From contig NZ_QZWI01000008.1 in the NCBI RefSeq assembly GCF_003614975.1, forward strand, positions 142,199 to 206,198: a stretch of DNA of 64,000 nt, given 5' to 3'. Below are positions 1-10,435 of the stretch, piece after piece (position 1 is the first letter of the stretch; each line of letters starts with the position of its first letter). The notes below the pieces were generated by a model that saw only the letters and a list, made by a program, of their open reading frames with translations, was not told the DNA's origin and searched no databases. The DNA is from Rahnella bruchi. Its GTDB lineage: Bacteria; Pseudomonadota; Gammaproteobacteria; Enterobacterales; Enterobacteriaceae. The position numbers and the translations under genes were made by a program.

Positions 1-317
1 CGGATCTGCAACACGGCCATCAGGTTATCAAACACGCTGAGGCGGCGGAAAATGGAGGCTTCCTGAGGAAGATAGCCAATGCCGCGACGCGCGCGGGTGT
101 GCAATGGCAACAGGCTGATGTCTTCATCATCGACGATAATACGGCCCGCATCACGCTGCACAATGCCGACGACCATGTAAAACGTTGTGGTTTTACCCGC
201 CCCGTTTGGCCCTAATAACCCGACGATTTCGCCGGAGTTTACCATCAGGCTGACATCTTCAACGACCTTGCGGCCTTTGTAGGCTTTTGCCAGATTCTCT
301 GCGATTAATTTAGCCAT
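1..317 (-). CDS. lptB: LptB, LPS transport ATPase (5' part only)
   Basis: ATP-binding subunit of the LptB2FG inner-membrane transporter, which extracts lipopolysaccharide and drives it along the LptC-LptA bridge. About 105 N-terminal codons are present; the rest runs off the left edge. The translation starts [20 protein letters not shown], has a Walker A motif GPNGAGKT near residues 36-43 and a Q-loop (PQEAS) near residue 90. The stop of the downstream gene lptA lies 5 bp away, so lptC-lptA-lptB read as one operon. Identification is firm because of both the sequence and the order; the signature motif and Walker B are outside the window. Confidence 0.95.
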   Translation of the reverse strand, partial: MAKLIAENLAKAYKGRKVVEDVSLMVNSGEIVGLLGPNGAGKTTTFYMVVGIVQRDAGRIIVDDEDISLLPLHTRARRGIGYLPQEASIFRRLSVFDNLMAVLQI

Positions 318-322
318 AAAAA

Positions 323-880
323 TCAGTTACTCTTTTTGGTCGGCTGGCCAGCCGCTGCGGGTGTTTTCTGTTGCAGCTGCGAAGGAACCAGAACGGTCGT
401 CACACGGTTGCCTTTATCACTGAAAGCTTCCATCTGCTGTTTCTGCACCAGATAAGTAATACGGTCGCCTTTGACATTGCTGTCGAGCTGTTCAAGGTAA
501 GCGTTGCCGGTCAGCGTCACCAGATCGTTTTCTACTTCATAGCGGACTTTCTGCGCATGGCCTTTTACCGGCTTGCCGTTGTCCTGCATCTGATAGAACG
601 TTACCGGATTACCGTAGCCTTCAACCACTTCTTTGCCGGAAACACCTTGCGGGCGAATGACGACAACTTTGTCCGCTTTAACCTGGATAGTGCCCTGGTT
701 GACTACCACGTTACCGGTAAAGGTCGCGGTATTGGTATTAACGTCCAGCGCCTGATTAGCCGAATCAATGGTGATCGGTTTGGTCGTGTCATCTTTTAAG
801 GCGAATGCCGGCACGCTGACGGCTAACAATGAGCTGACGATCAGGAGATTACGGATTTTGTTTTTTGCTTTGAATTTCAT
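323..880 (-). CDS. lptA: LptA, periplasmic LPS bridge protein
   Basis: Periplasmic OstA-family beta-jellyroll protein that polymerises head to tail between LptC and LptD to carry LPS to the outer membrane. The 185-residue product has a typical signal peptide (basic start, hydrophobic stretch about residues 10-25, likely cleavage after AFA) followed by alternating beta segments. Length matches E. coli LptA (185). Its start lies 32 bp inside the 3' end of lptC, an unusually long overlap that implies translational coupling. It is followed after 5 bp by lptB. Confidence 0.96.
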   Translation of the reverse strand: MKFKAKNKIRNLLIVSSLLAVSVPAFALKDDTTKPITIDSANQALDVNTNTATFTGNVVVNQGTIQVKADKVVVIRPQGVSGKEVVEGYGNPVTFYQMQDNGKPVKGHAQKVRYEVENDLVTLTGNAYLEQLDSNVKGDRITYLVQKQQMEAFSDKGNRVTTVLVPSQLQQKTPAAAGQPTKKSN

Positions 881-1427
881 AAGAGGTCGTTACCTTTTCG
901 ATCAGCTCTGCTGTTTTATCACGCAGATTACCACGCATTTTCATGCCGTTAGATGTAAAACCTGTGCCATAAAGCGTTACTTCATCGTCTGAGGCAACGT
1001 CCTGTGTCGTCAGGTTAACCCGTGCATTGTCCGTTTTGATTCTTTGCAACTGTGACGTGTCTGGTGTCAGGCTGTCTGCCTGCACATGCCCGTAAAGATA
1101 GAGCATTTTATCCTGAGTCAGCTTGGCCTTGTCAGAATGCAGCACCCACGTCGGAACTTTATTCTTGTCGTACATGGTCGCTACCGGATTGGTAAACCAT
1201 GTCACCTGATCAGTGGTGTAATACTTCACCTGATCTGAAACCAGTTTATACGTCAGGCTGCCCAGCGGATCGTACACCATCGTGACGGTGTGGGAGCTCT
1301 GATAGGTCGGATCCTGATCGTTGACTTCCGGCTGGACTTTATCGTTGTTGTCAGACATTGATAAGCCGAGCAGCACCAGAACGATAACCGTCAGCGCCAG
1401 AATAATCCAAAGTCTTGTTTTACTCAT
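849..1427 (-). CDS. lptC: LptC, inner-membrane LPS transport protein
   Basis: Bitopic inner-membrane protein that takes LPS from LptBFG and hands it to LptA. The 192 residues comprise one N-terminal membrane anchor (about residues 6-22, LWIILALTVIVLVLLGL) and a periplasmic LptC/OstA-like domain. Its start overlaps kdsC by 4 bp and its end overlaps lptA by 32 bp, so it sits in the tightly packed kdsD-kdsC-lptC-lptA-lptB series seen in other Enterobacterales. Confidence 0.95.
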   Translation of the reverse strand: MSKTRLWIILALTVIVLVLLGLSMSDNNDKVQPEVNDQDPTYQSSHTVTMVYDPLGSLTYKLVSDQVKYYTTDQVTWFTNPVATMYDKNKVPTWVLHSDKAKLTQDKMLYLYGHVQADSLTPDTSQLQRIKTDNARVNLTTQDVASDDEVTLYGTGFTSNGMKMRGNLRDKTAELIEKVTTSYEIQSKKQNP

Positions 1428-1990
1428 ATCGAGAGCCCTTTGGCGTCCTCCAGCTTACCCTGTGCCAGTAAAATCAAATCGCACAATTCGCGTACTGCAC
1501 CACGTCCGCCGGCAATGCGGGTGACATAATGCGCCTTCGGCAACAGGATGGGATGCGCGTCCTGAACAGCGACTGAAAGACCGACTTCAGCCATCACTGG
1601 CCAGTCAATCAGGTCATCACCGATGTAGGCCACTTCGTCGGCCCGCAAAGACAGTGTATCTAACAGTTCGCGGAAGGCCAAAAGCTTATCCGATTGCCCC
1701 TGATACAAGTGGCGTATACCGAGGGTTTTAGCGCGATCTTCCAGTAATTTCGCATTGCGGCCTGTAATAATCGCGACCTCAATGTCAGAAGTCAGCAGGC
1801 AGCGGATACCATAACCGTCGCGAACGTTAAAACTTTTCAGCTCTTCTCCCTGATTTCCCATGTAGATCAAGCCATCAGACATCACGCCATCTACATCGCA
1901 AATCAGCAGGCGGATAGCTTTCGCCCGTTCAAGCACTTGCGTGCTGACTGGACCGTAGCAAGTCTCCACCAGGGCTGCGCTATTACTCAT
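1424..1990 (-). CDS. kdsC: KdsC, 3-deoxy-D-manno-octulosonate 8-phosphate phosphatase
   Basis: HAD-superfamily phosphatase that converts Kdo-8-phosphate to Kdo for the LPS inner core. The catalytic motif DVDGVMSDG gives the nucleophile D32 and the general acid D34; motif II appears as ITGRN and the metal-binding motif as IGDDLIDWP. At 188 residues it is the size of the cap-less C0 family, which works as a tetramer. It lies between kdsD (16 bp gap) and lptC (4 bp overlap). Confidence 0.96.
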   Translation of the reverse strand: MSNSAALVETCYGPVSTQVLERAKAIRLLICDVDGVMSDGLIYMGNQGEELKSFNVRDGYGIRCLLTSDIEVAIITGRNAKLLEDRAKTLGIRHLYQGQSDKLLAFRELLDTLSLRADEVAYIGDDLIDWPVMAEVGLSVAVQDAHPILLPKAHYVTRIAGGRGAVRELCDLILLAQGKLEDAKGLSI

Positions 1991-2006
1991 TCAGAGATTT
2001 CCTCAA

Positions 2007-2993
2007 TTAAACTACGCCAGCGCGCAGCATGTCGTGCATATGTAACACACCCAGTAACTGGTCACCATCAGCAACCATCACGCAGGTTATGTTTTTTTCC
2101 TGCATTAAATTCAACGCATCCACCGCCAGGAGAGAAGGGCGGACGCGGATGCCGCCGGTCGTCATGACCTCGGCAATCGAGGCTTCATTGATGTTAACGC
2201 CCATATCGAAGATGCGGCGTAAATCACCATCGGTAAAGATCCCTTCGATTCTCATCAAATCGTTGCAGATAACCGTCATACCCAGATTCTTACGGGTGAT
2301 TTCCAGCAACGCGTCACGCAAAGAGGCGTCACGGCTGACATGCGGAATTTCGTTACCCGTATGCATAATATCGCTCACGCGCAGTAAGAGCTTGCGACCC
2401 AGTGCTCCGCCCGGATGGGAAAGGGCGAAATCTTCAGGCGTGAAACCACGGGCTTCCAGCAGTGCTACCGCCAGCGCATCGCCCATGACCAACACCGCCG
2501 TGGTGCTGCTGGTCGGTGCCAGACCCAGCGGGCAGGCCTCTTTTGGCACTTTGACGCAAAGATGTACATCGGCGGCTTTACCCATGGTACTTTCCGGATT
2601 AGACGTCATGCAGATAAGCGTGATGTCCAGGCGCTTGAGTACCGGGATCAGCCCGAGAATTTCGTGTGCTTCGCCGGAATTGGAAATCAGGATCACAACG
2701 TCCTGTTTCGACACCATGCCCAGATCACCGTGGCTGGCTTCACCCGGATGGACAAAGAATGCCGGTGTACCTGTGCTGGCAAAGGTCGCGGCCATCTTAC
2801 GGCCAATGTGGCCGGATTTACCCATGCCCATGACGACGACTTTGCCGTTGCAGGCGAAGATTTTTTCGCAGGCACGGGTAAAATCGCCGTTAATGTATTG
2901 ATCTAACTGCTCAAGTCCTTCACGTTCTGTTTTCAGCACATCACGCCCGACAGCCTGAAAATCAAAGTCGGAGGCGAAGGTAAAGTTAGCCAT
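2007..2993 (-). CDS. kdsD: KdsD, D-arabinose 5-phosphate isomerase
   Basis: Interconverts ribulose 5-phosphate and arabinose 5-phosphate, the first committed step to Kdo. The 328-residue product has an N-terminal SIS domain (GMGKSGHIG near residue 56, SNSGE further on) and two C-terminal CBS repeats, the usual family architecture and length. The ATG at 2993 (MANFTF) is chosen because upstream in-frame codons have no family match and would run into yrbG. The gap to yrbG is 19 bp. Confidence 0.95.
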   Translation of the reverse strand: MANFTFASDFDFQAVGRDVLKTEREGLEQLDQYINGDFTRACEKIFACNGKVVVMGMGKSGHIGRKMAATFASTGTPAFFVHPGEASHGDLGMVSKQDVVILISNSGEAHEILGLIPVLKRLDITLICMTSNPESTMGKAADVHLCVKVPKEACPLGLAPTSSTTAVLVMGDALAVALLEARGFTPEDFALSHPGGALGRKLLLRVSDIMHTGNEIPHVSRDASLRDALLEITRKNLGMTVICNDLMRIEGIFTDGDLRRIFDMGVNINEASIAEVMTTGGIRVRPSLLAVDALNLMQEKNITCVMVADGDQLLGVLHMHDMLRAGVV

Positions 2994-3012
2994 AGTCAGT
3001 TCCTGACAAAGT

Positions 3013-3990
3013 TCAGAAGGCAATGCTGTCCGGTAAGAGGAACAGCACTGCCATATAGGCGATAAATCCACACAGTAGCAGTGCGCCGGCGAGATGACCG
3101 ATACGGTGTTTACGCATCAGGCACAACCCGGAAAGCACGATACTGACTGCCAGCATGACCCAGTAATCGCGGTGAAACGCGTCCGGGTTAAACGAGCCTG
3201 GCGCAACCAGCGCGGGTAATCCCAGCACCAGACAGGTATTAAAAATATTCGCGCCAATGATATTGCCCAGTGCGATATCATCTTCGCCTTTAATCGCTCC
3301 GGCGATAAACGTTGCCAGTTCCGGCAGGCTGGTGCCGATGGCGATGACCGTCAGGCCAATCACCAGTTCGCTGACGCCAAAGTAACGGGCTATCACTGTA
3401 CTGTTATCGACAATCATGCCCGACGCCAGTGGCATGATGATAAAGCCCAGCGCCAGCCACAGAAACGCCACGGTGTTGCTGCTGTCCTGAGGAAGTTCGG
3501 ACATCTGCTCGTACGTCAGCGTATCCAGCCCTTCTTTTTCTGCCGCGCGGGCGATTTTTATCACCAGCATCATAAACACGGCGGCACTGGCCAGCAGCAG
3601 AACGCCATCAAACCGGCTGAGTTCTCCGTCACTTAACACAAAACCACAGAGTGCCGTGACCAGTAACAATAATGGGAGTTCGCGGCGTAATATATCAGAA
3701 CGAACGGAAAGTGGATGAATCAGGGCTGCACCGCCCAAAATCAGAAGAATATTAATGATATTCGAACCAATTGCGTTTCCGACGGCCAAATCCATCTGAT
3801 CATTGATGGCGGCTGTGGTAGAAACCACCAGTTCAGGAAGAGATATTCCGACGCCGACGACGGTCATGCCAATCACCAGCGGAGGTATGCCTATTGAGCG
3901 TGCCAACACTGCGGCTCCGTACACCAGACGATCGGCGGCGTAAACTAACAGTAACAAGCCGACAATCATCAGTACGATAGCGAGAAGCAT
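3013..3990 (-). CDS. yrbG: YrbG, inner-membrane calcium/sodium:proton antiporter family protein
   Basis: Member of the CaCA cation/calcium exchanger family. The 325 residues form about ten membrane segments in two homologous halves, each with the alpha-repeat signature: one reads VGISLPELVVS, the other GTSLPELATFI. Length equals E. coli YrbG (325). The start at 3990 (MLLAIV) is the first ATG matching the family. It is the first gene of the minus-strand yrbG-kdsD-kdsC-lptCAB series and diverges from mlaF. Its ions and physiological role are not firmly established in E. coli. Confidence 0.93.
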   Translation of the reverse strand: MLLAIVLMIVGLLLLVYAADRLVYGAAVLARSIGIPPLVIGMTVVGVGISLPELVVSTTAAINDQMDLAVGNAIGSNIINILLILGGAALIHPLSVRSDILRRELPLLLLVTALCGFVLSDGELSRFDGVLLLASAAVFMMLVIKIARAAEKEGLDTLTYEQMSELPQDSSNTVAFLWLALGFIIMPLASGMIVDNSTVIARYFGVSELVIGLTVIAIGTSLPELATFIAGAIKGEDDIALGNIIGANIFNTCLVLGLPALVAPGSFNPDAFHRDYWVMLAVSIVLSGLCLMRKHRIGHLAGALLLCGFIAYMAVLFLLPDSIAF

Positions 3991-4297
3991 GAAACATCCT
4001 TTATTGGGTATAATGCGAGGTTCGTTGCCTTTGCAGGCAGGCGATTCCTTCGTCAACATGAGCTAAGGCGACATTTTCTCTGAAAACAAGGCCAGCAGGT
4101 TCCTGTATGTTAGACGATGAAGGCTTTTAATTTAAAATGGTAATTCATCGATTTTGACCGTCTGTGGCGGAAAAGTAAATCGATGGCAACTTTGGTAACG
4201 AAACCGAGGTAAGTTTTTGTAAAAATACCAAAGTTATACGACACCCCATCAGGGTCAGACGTATTCTTAGCGAAAGCATTCCGAAGGGATAAACTGA
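3991..4297. other. Divergent yrbG / mlaF intergenic region
   Basis: About 307 bp with no convincing gene. It must hold the promoters of both the yrbG-lpt and the mla operons. The one clear structure is a perfect 9-bp dyad, CATCGATTT at 4146-4154 against AAATCGATG at 4177-4185, with a 22-bp spacer. It could be an operator or an RNA hairpin in the mla leader. I could not pick promoter hexamers with confidence. Confidence 0.5.
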
Positions 4298-5101
4298 ATG
4301 AGTCAAAGCGAATCGAATCTGGTTGAGATCAAGGGCATGAGCTTCGTGCGCGGCGATCGTCCCATTTTCGAAGAGATCAATATGACCGTGCCACGCGGCA
4401 AAGTCACCGCCATTATGGGGCCTTCGGGGATCGGTAAAACCACCTTGCTGCGCCTGATCGGCGGGCAACTCTCGCCAGACAGCGGGGAAATCTGGTTCGA
4501 CGGCGATAACATTCCGACGTTGTCACGCCGTAAGTTGTACGAATCCCGTAAGAAAATGAGCATGTTGTTTCAGTCCGGTGCATTGTTTACTGACCTGACT
4601 GTGTTCGAGAATGTGGCATTCCCGTTGCGTGAGCACAGCAAATTACCCGAAGAACTGCTGCGCAGCACTGTGACCATGAAACTCGAAGCGGTAGGTTTAC
4701 GCGGCGCTGGCGACCTGATGCCTGCTGAGTTGTCTGGCGGGATGGCGCGTCGTGTGGCGCTGGCGCGTGCTATCGCGCTTGATCCGGAACTTATCATGTT
4801 CGATGAGCCTTTTGTGGGGCAGGACCCGATCACGATGGGCGTGCTGGTTAAACTTATCGATGAACTTAACCATGCGCTGGGCGTGACGTGTATCGTTGTC
4901 TCTCATGATGTACCTGAAGTACTCAGTATTGCGGATTATGCGTATATTGTTGCAGCGCAGCATGTCATTGCTGAAGGTACACCAGAGGAATTGCAAAATA
5001 ACCCAGACCCGCGAGTTCGCCAGTTCCTCGACGGTATTGCCGACGGACCGGTGCCTTTCCGTTTCCCAGCTGGTGATTACAAAACCGAGCTGCTCGGATG
5101 A
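4298..5101 (+). CDS. mlaF: MlaF, ATPase of the Mla phospholipid transporter
   Basis: ATP-binding subunit of the inner-membrane MlaFEDB complex, which moves phospholipids between the inner membrane and the periplasmic carrier MlaC and so preserves outer-membrane lipid asymmetry. The 267-residue protein has Walker A GPSGIGKTT (residues 41-49), the ABC signature LSGGMARR (145-152) and Walker B LIMFDE (165-170). It is the first gene of mlaFEDCB, with mlaE 15 bp downstream. Confidence 0.97.
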   Translation: MSQSESNLVEIKGMSFVRGDRPIFEEINMTVPRGKVTAIMGPSGIGKTTLLRLIGGQLSPDSGEIWFDGDNIPTLSRRKLYESRKKMSMLFQSGALFTDLTVFENVAFPLREHSKLPEELLRSTVTMKLEAVGLRGAGDLMPAELSGGMARRVALARAIALDPELIMFDEPFVGQDPITMGVLVKLIDELNHALGVTCIVVSHDVPEVLSIADYAYIVAAQHVIAEGTPEELQNNPDPRVRQFLDGIADGPVPFRFPAGDYKTELLG

Positions 5102-5116
5102 TGGAGTTCTTTATTC

Positions 5117-5914
5117 ATGTACCTTGTTTTGAAAATAAATAGGGCTTTAGCCTCTGTCGGGCGCCGCGGAATAAACACCTGCGTGTCTTTTGGCCGTGCC
5201 GGTTTGATGCTCTTTCGGGCGTTGGTCGGTAAGCCTCAATTTGCCAAACAATGGCCGCTGCTGATCAAGCAGCTTTACAGCGTTGGCGTGCTTTCCCTGC
5301 TGATCATCCTCGTTTCCGGCCTGTTTATCGGCATGGTGCTGGGCTTACAGGGATACCTGATTTTAACTACCTACAGTGCTGAGGCCAGCCTCGGCATGAT
5401 GGTGGCGCTTTCCCTGCTGCGAGAGCTGGGTCCGGTGGTGACAGCATTACTGTTTGCCGGTCGTGCAGGTTCTGCGCTGACCGCTGAGCTGGGTTTGATG
5501 AAAGCCACTGAGCAAATTTCCAGTCTGGAAATGATGGCTATCGATCCGTTGCGCCGCGTTGTGGCACCGCGTTTCTGGGCCGGTTTGATTTCCATGCCTC
5601 TGCTGACGGCGATTTTTGTCGCGGTCGGGATCTGGGGTGGCTCGCTGGTCGGCGTGGACTGGAAAGGGATCGACAGTGGTTTCTTCTGGTCAGCAATGCA
5701 AACTTCCGTAGACTGGCGGACTGACCTGCTTAACTGTCTGATTAAGAGCCTTGTTTTCGCTATCACAGTGACCTGGATTGCGTTGTTCAATGGCTATGAT
5801 GCGATACCGACGTCCGAAGGGATTAGCCGGGCAACGACACGTACTGTGGTGCATTCGTCACTGGCGGTGCTGGGATTGGATTTTGTGCTGACAGCACTGA
5901 TGTTTGGAAATTAA
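5117..5914 (+). CDS. mlaE: MlaE, permease of the Mla phospholipid transporter
   Basis: MlaE/PqiA-family permease, the membrane core around which MlaF, MlaB and the MlaD hexamer assemble. Several hydrophobic segments are visible, for example near residues 55-75 and 90-110, and the C-terminal segment ends in ALMFGN as in E. coli. At 265 residues it is five longer than E. coli MlaE because of an N-terminal difference. A GGAG ribosome binding site precedes the ATG at 5117. The gap to mlaD is 3 bp. Confidence 0.96.
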   Translation: MYLVLKINRALASVGRRGINTCVSFGRAGLMLFRALVGKPQFAKQWPLLIKQLYSVGVLSLLIILVSGLFIGMVLGLQGYLILTTYSAEASLGMMVALSLLRELGPVVTALLFAGRAGSALTAELGLMKATEQISSLEMMAIDPLRRVVAPRFWAGLISMPLLTAIFVAVGIWGGSLVGVDWKGIDSGFFWSAMQTSVDWRTDLLNCLIKSLVFAITVTWIALFNGYDAIPTSEGISRATTRTVVHSSLAVLGLDFVLTALMFGN

Positions 5915-5917
5915 ACC

Positions 5918-6484
5918 ATGCAAACGAAAAAGAGTGAAATCTGGGTAGGCGCATTTTTAATCATCGCACTGATTGCGGTGTTATTCCTGTGTCTGAAAGT
6001 GGCCGACATCCGTTCTATTGGCTCAGATCCGACCTATCGTATCTCAGCTGATTTCGACAATATCGGTGGCCTGAAAAGCGGCTCTCCGGTAAAAGTTGGC
6101 GGCGTGGTGATTGGCCGCGTCAGCAGCATTACGCTGGATAAGAACTATTCTCCACGCGTGGAAATGGACATTGACCAAAAATACAACCAGATCCCGAGCA
6201 CCAGTACGCTGGCTATCCGTACTTCGGGTTTACTGGGTGAGCAATTCCTGGCGCTGAACATTGGTTTTGAAGACCCTGACATGGGAACGACTATCCTTAA
6301 AAACGGTGGCGTCATTCAGGACACCAAATCAGCGCTGGTTCTCGAAGACCTGATTGGCCAGTTCCTTTATAAGAGCGGCGACGGTAAAGCGGATCCGGAT
6401 GCAGGTTCTGCAACCGCAGCACCCGCGGGCAATTCTGCCCCTGCGCCTGACGCTGATACAGCACCGCAACCGGCCGCTCATTAA
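5918..6484 (+). CDS. mlaD: MlaD, MCE-domain lipid-binding subunit
   Basis: Inner-membrane anchored MCE protein that forms a hexameric ring with a hydrophobic pore above MlaE. The 188-residue product has one N-terminal membrane segment (about residues 8-26), an MCE domain (about 40-118, with the typical [18 protein letters not shown] run) and a helix that carries the pore-lining hydrophobic residues. It ends in an Ala/Pro-rich, probably disordered tail (about 150-188). Confidence 0.96.
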   Translation: MQTKKSEIWVGAFLIIALIAVLFLCLKVADIRSIGSDPTYRISADFDNIGGLKSGSPVKVGGVVIGRVSSITLDKNYSPRVEMDIDQKYNQIPSTSTLAIRTSGLLGEQFLALNIGFEDPDMGTTILKNGGVIQDTKSALVLEDLIGQFLYKSGDGKADPDAGSATAAPAGNSAPAPDADTAPQPAAH

Positions 6485-6525
6485 GAACTTGTTACTACGG
6501 ATTCTCCATCAAAGAGGAAATGATT

Positions 6526-7158
6526 ATGTTTAAACGTTTAGTGATCGCCGCACTGCTGGTGGTTATGGCTCCGCTGGCCAATGCTGCGGTTGATAAAACC
6601 AACCCGTACAGCGTGATGAATGAAGCGGCGAACAAAACCTTCACCCGTCTCAAAACCGAACAGCCGAAAATCAAGCAGGATCCTAACTATCTGCGCCAGA
6701 TCGTTCGCGATGAACTGCTGCCGTACGTGCAGATCAAATACGCCGGGGCGCTGGTGTTAGGCCGCTACTATCAACAGGCGACCCCTGCGCAGCGTGATGC
6801 CTACTTCGCGGCGTTCTCTGAATACCTGCAACAGGCTTACGGGCAGGCACTGGCGATGTACAACGGCCAGAACTACACCGTGCAGCCGGAACAGTCTTAC
6901 GCAGATAAAGACATCATTGCTATCCGCGTGACTATTACCGATCCGAACGGTCGTCCGCCTGTGCGTCTGGATTTCCAGTGGCGTAAAAACAGCCGTACCG
7001 GTGAGTGGCAGGCTTACGACATGATCGCCGAAGGCGTCAGCATGATTTCGACCAAGCAAAACGAATGGGCGGATATCCTGCGTCAGAAAGGGATTGATGG
7101 TCTGACTGCGCGTCTGAAACAAGCTGCCGCAGAACCGATTACTCTGGATAAAAAATGA
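6526..7158 (+). CDS. mlaC: MlaC, periplasmic phospholipid carrier
   Basis: Soluble periplasmic lipid shuttle between the outer-membrane MlaA-porin complex and inner-membrane MlaFEDB. The 210-residue product starts with a signal peptide ([20 protein letters not shown]) and continues with the MlaC (Ttg2D/YrbC) fold. An upstream in-frame ATG at 6520 would add two residues. The ATG at 6526 is preferred because AGAGG is better spaced from it and it matches the E. coli N-terminus. It overlaps mlaB by 4 bp. Confidence 0.95.
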   Translation: MFKRLVIAALLVVMAPLANAAVDKTNPYSVMNEAANKTFTRLKTEQPKIKQDPNYLRQIVRDELLPYVQIKYAGALVLGRYYQQATPAQRDAYFAAFSEYLQQAYGQALAMYNGQNYTVQPEQSYADKDIIAIRVTITDPNGRPPVRLDFQWRKNSRTGEWQAYDMIAEGVSMISTKQNEWADILRQKGIDGLTARLKQAAAEPITLDKK

Positions 7159-7448
7159 GTGAAGCATTGCGCTGGGAATCGCAGCCGCCGCGACTGACGT
7201 TGCACGGTGAACTGGATCGCGAAACGCTGGTCCCTTTCTGGGATGCGCGTAAAAAGCTGATGTCCGGGATTACCTGTCTGGATGTTTCCGGGCTGGAGCG
7301 GGTGGACTCTTCCGGTCTGGCGCTGTTAGTGCATTTGCGTGAGGAAGCCAGCCAGCAGGGTGTTGTTCTGACGGTTGCCGGTATTACCGACAGGCTGAAT
7401 ACTCTGATTGCGCTCTACAATCTTCAGGACATCATTCCGGCAGCCTGA
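7155..7448 (+). CDS. mlaB: MlaB, STAS-domain subunit of the Mla transporter
   Basis: Small cytoplasmic STAS-domain protein of 97 residues that binds MlaF and is needed for assembly and ATPase activity of MlaFEDB. The STAS signature [20 protein letters not shown] is clear, with the Ser pair where anti-sigma-factor antagonists are phosphorylated. The start overlaps the end of mlaC (ATGA type). It is the last gene of the operon, followed by a terminator at 7513-7550. Confidence 0.94.
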   Translation: MSEALRWESQPPRLTLHGELDRETLVPFWDARKKLMSGITCLDVSGLERVDSSGLALLVHLREEASQQGVVLTVAGITDRLNTLIALYNLQDIIPAA

Positions 7449-7512
7449 GCAAATAAGCCAGCAGTTCCGGTAAGTTAGGCGGCTGAATGCCTGCCGTCGC
7501 CTGACTCTCTGC

Positions 7513-7550
7513 AAAGCCCCTGTGCGAAACTCTTGCTCAGGGGCTTTTTC
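7513..7550 (+). terminator. Rho-independent terminator after mlaFEDCB
   Basis: AAAGCCCCTG pairs with CAGGGGCTTT across a 15-nt loop and is followed by a T run on the plus strand. It separates the mla operon from ibaG, which therefore needs its own promoter between 7551 and 7621. Confidence 0.85.
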
Positions 7551-7621
7551 GTGGTTTAAGAATTGCGCCGATCCCTATAAGATATCGGGCTGTTATGATT
7601 CTTTAGAAGAATAGATCCCCT

Positions 7622-7876
7622 ATGGAAACGAGTGAAATTAAAGACGTGCTGATGAACGCATTGGCACTGGACGAAGCCCACATTACTGGCGATGGCAGTC
7701 ATTTTCAGGCCATTGTCGTTGGTGCGATGTTTGATGGCATGAGCCGCGTGAAAAAACAGCAGACCGTTTACGCCCCGCTGATGGAATACATCGCCGACAA
7801 CCGAATCCACGCACTGTCTATCAAGGCTTATACCCCTGAAGAATGGGCGCGTGACCGTAAACTGAGCGGTTTATAA
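7622..7876 (+). CDS. ibaG: IbaG, BolA-family acid-stress protein
   Basis: BolA-like protein of 84 residues, identical in length to E. coli IbaG (YrbA). The family binds monothiol glutaredoxins and [2Fe-2S] clusters; IbaG is linked to acid stress and cell envelope shape. The conserved core [11 protein letters not shown] and the family end motif [14 protein letters not shown] are present. It lies 67 bp upstream of murA, the usual pairing. Confidence 0.95.
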   Translation: METSEIKDVLMNALALDEAHITGDGSHFQAIVVGAMFDGMSRVKKQQTVYAPLMEYIADNRIHALSIKAYTPEEWARDRKLSGL

Positions 7877-7931
7877 GACTGCCGGAGTTCCGGCAGCTTC
7901 CTCGTATCTGACCTGTCGTATTAATGAATAG

Positions 7932-9203
<1,272 letters not shown>

Positions 9204-9223
9204 TTTGTTAAGCCTGACGCAAT

Positions 9224-9257
9224 AAAAAAGCCGGAAGGGGAGACCTTTCCGGCTTTT
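9224..9257. terminator. Bidirectional terminator between murA and degS
   Basis: AAAAAAGCCGGAAAGG-type stem: GCCGGAAGG pairs with CCTTTCCGGC, with an A run on the left and a T run on the right. It can end transcription of murA (plus) and of degS (minus), which converge here. Confidence 0.85.
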
Positions 9258-9280
9258 TGCTTTGTATGATTCAGCGGCTG

Positions 9281-10348
9281 TCAGTGATCAGGATATTCCT
9301 GCACGGTGACCTGCAGGGTCAGCTGCTGACCGTCGCGGATGATCTCAACCGGGATTACCGTACCAGGGCGAACTTCTGCCACCTGATCCATTGTCTCAAT
9401 CGCGGAGACAGCCGGTTTATTGTTCACGTTAACAATCACATCCCGTACCTGCATACCCGCATTCGCCGCCGGACCGTTCGGGGTGACTTCGTTAACCACA
9501 ATCCCCTGAATGCGATCCAGCCCGCTGTTCGGCCCGTGCAGAGGAGAAACCTCGCGGCCGCTGATACCGATATAACCACGAATAACGCGACCATCACGGA
9601 TAAGCTTGCCCATCACCTTTGTTGCCAGCGCTGTCGGGATCGCAAAGCCAATGCCTTCGGGTGTTGCGCCATCATTACTCTGGTCAAACGACAACGTGTT
9701 AATCCCCATCAGCTCACCCAGTGAGTTCACCAGCGCACCGCCGGAGTTCCCCTGGTTGATGGAGGCATCCGTTTGCAGGAAGTTCTGGCGGCCTGAAGGG
9801 CTCAGACCAATACGACCGGTGGCGCTGATGATGCCCTGTGTGACGGTTTGCCCGAGATTATACGGGTTACCTATCGCCATCACGACGTCACCGACATGCG
9901 GAGTACGGTGGGAATTAATCGGGATCACCGGCAGATTACCGGCATTAATTTTGAGTACAGCCAGATCAGTCAGGCTGTCAGAGCCCACCAGTAAGGCTTC
10001 AAATACGCGACCATCCTGTAAAGCGACGATGATCTGGTCAGCATTATTAATGACGTGTTTGTTGGTCAGGATATAGCCGTTGTCATTCATGATAACGCCG
10101 GAACCCAGCGTGCGGATGGCCAGTTCGTTTTGCGAACTGTTGCCCATGTTTCGGTTATAAACGTTCACGACGGCAGGCGCGGCGTGACGGACGCCCGAGT
10201 TATAGCTGACAGGCTCTGCGCTGGTTTGGGTGAAATTGCGTTCGAACAGCGGGTCTGTGATGTTTTTACGCAGCATAGGTACCGCCGCCAGCAAAATGCC
10301 AGCAACAATCAGGCCGATAACAGCGGATCTCAATAACTTAACAAACAT
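9281..10348 (-). CDS. degS: DegS, inner-membrane serine endoprotease
   Basis: Site-1 protease of the sigma-E envelope stress response; it cleaves RseA when its PDZ domain senses unfolded outer-membrane proteins. The 355-residue product has one N-terminal membrane anchor (about residues 5-23), a trypsin-like domain with the triad H98, D128 and S202 (NSGGAL) and a single PDZ domain near 260-350. The start at 10348 (MFVKLLRS) matches the family; upstream in-frame codons do not. It follows degQ after 87 bp. Confidence 0.96.
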   Translation of the reverse strand: MFVKLLRSAVIGLIVAGILLAAVPMLRKNITDPLFERNFTQTSAEPVSYNSGVRHAAPAVVNVYNRNMGNSSQNELAIRTLGSGVIMNDNGYILTNKHVINNADQIIVALQDGRVFEALLVGSDSLTDLAVLKINAGNLPVIPINSHRTPHVGDVVMAIGNPYNLGQTVTQGIISATGRIGLSPSGRQNFLQTDASINQGNSGGALVNSLGELMGINTLSFDQSNDGATPEGIGFAIPTALATKVMGKLIRDGRVIRGYIGISGREVSPLHGPNSGLDRIQGIVVNEVTPNGPAANAGMQVRDVIVNVNNKPAVSAIETMDQVAEVRPGTVIPVEIIRDGQQLTLQVTVQEYPDH

Positions 10349-10435
10349 GGGTGTATGGGATGCGAGATGAAAAGTGTCTGAAGAATAGCATGACTTAATC
10401 GGACGCAGCAGCACCTGCGTCCGATTTTCAACCCT

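Noticed and set aside
2029..2901. A 290-codon open frame antisense to kdsD
   Set aside because: Shadow of a conserved gene; Ser/Arg/Pro-rich product with no recognisable domain.
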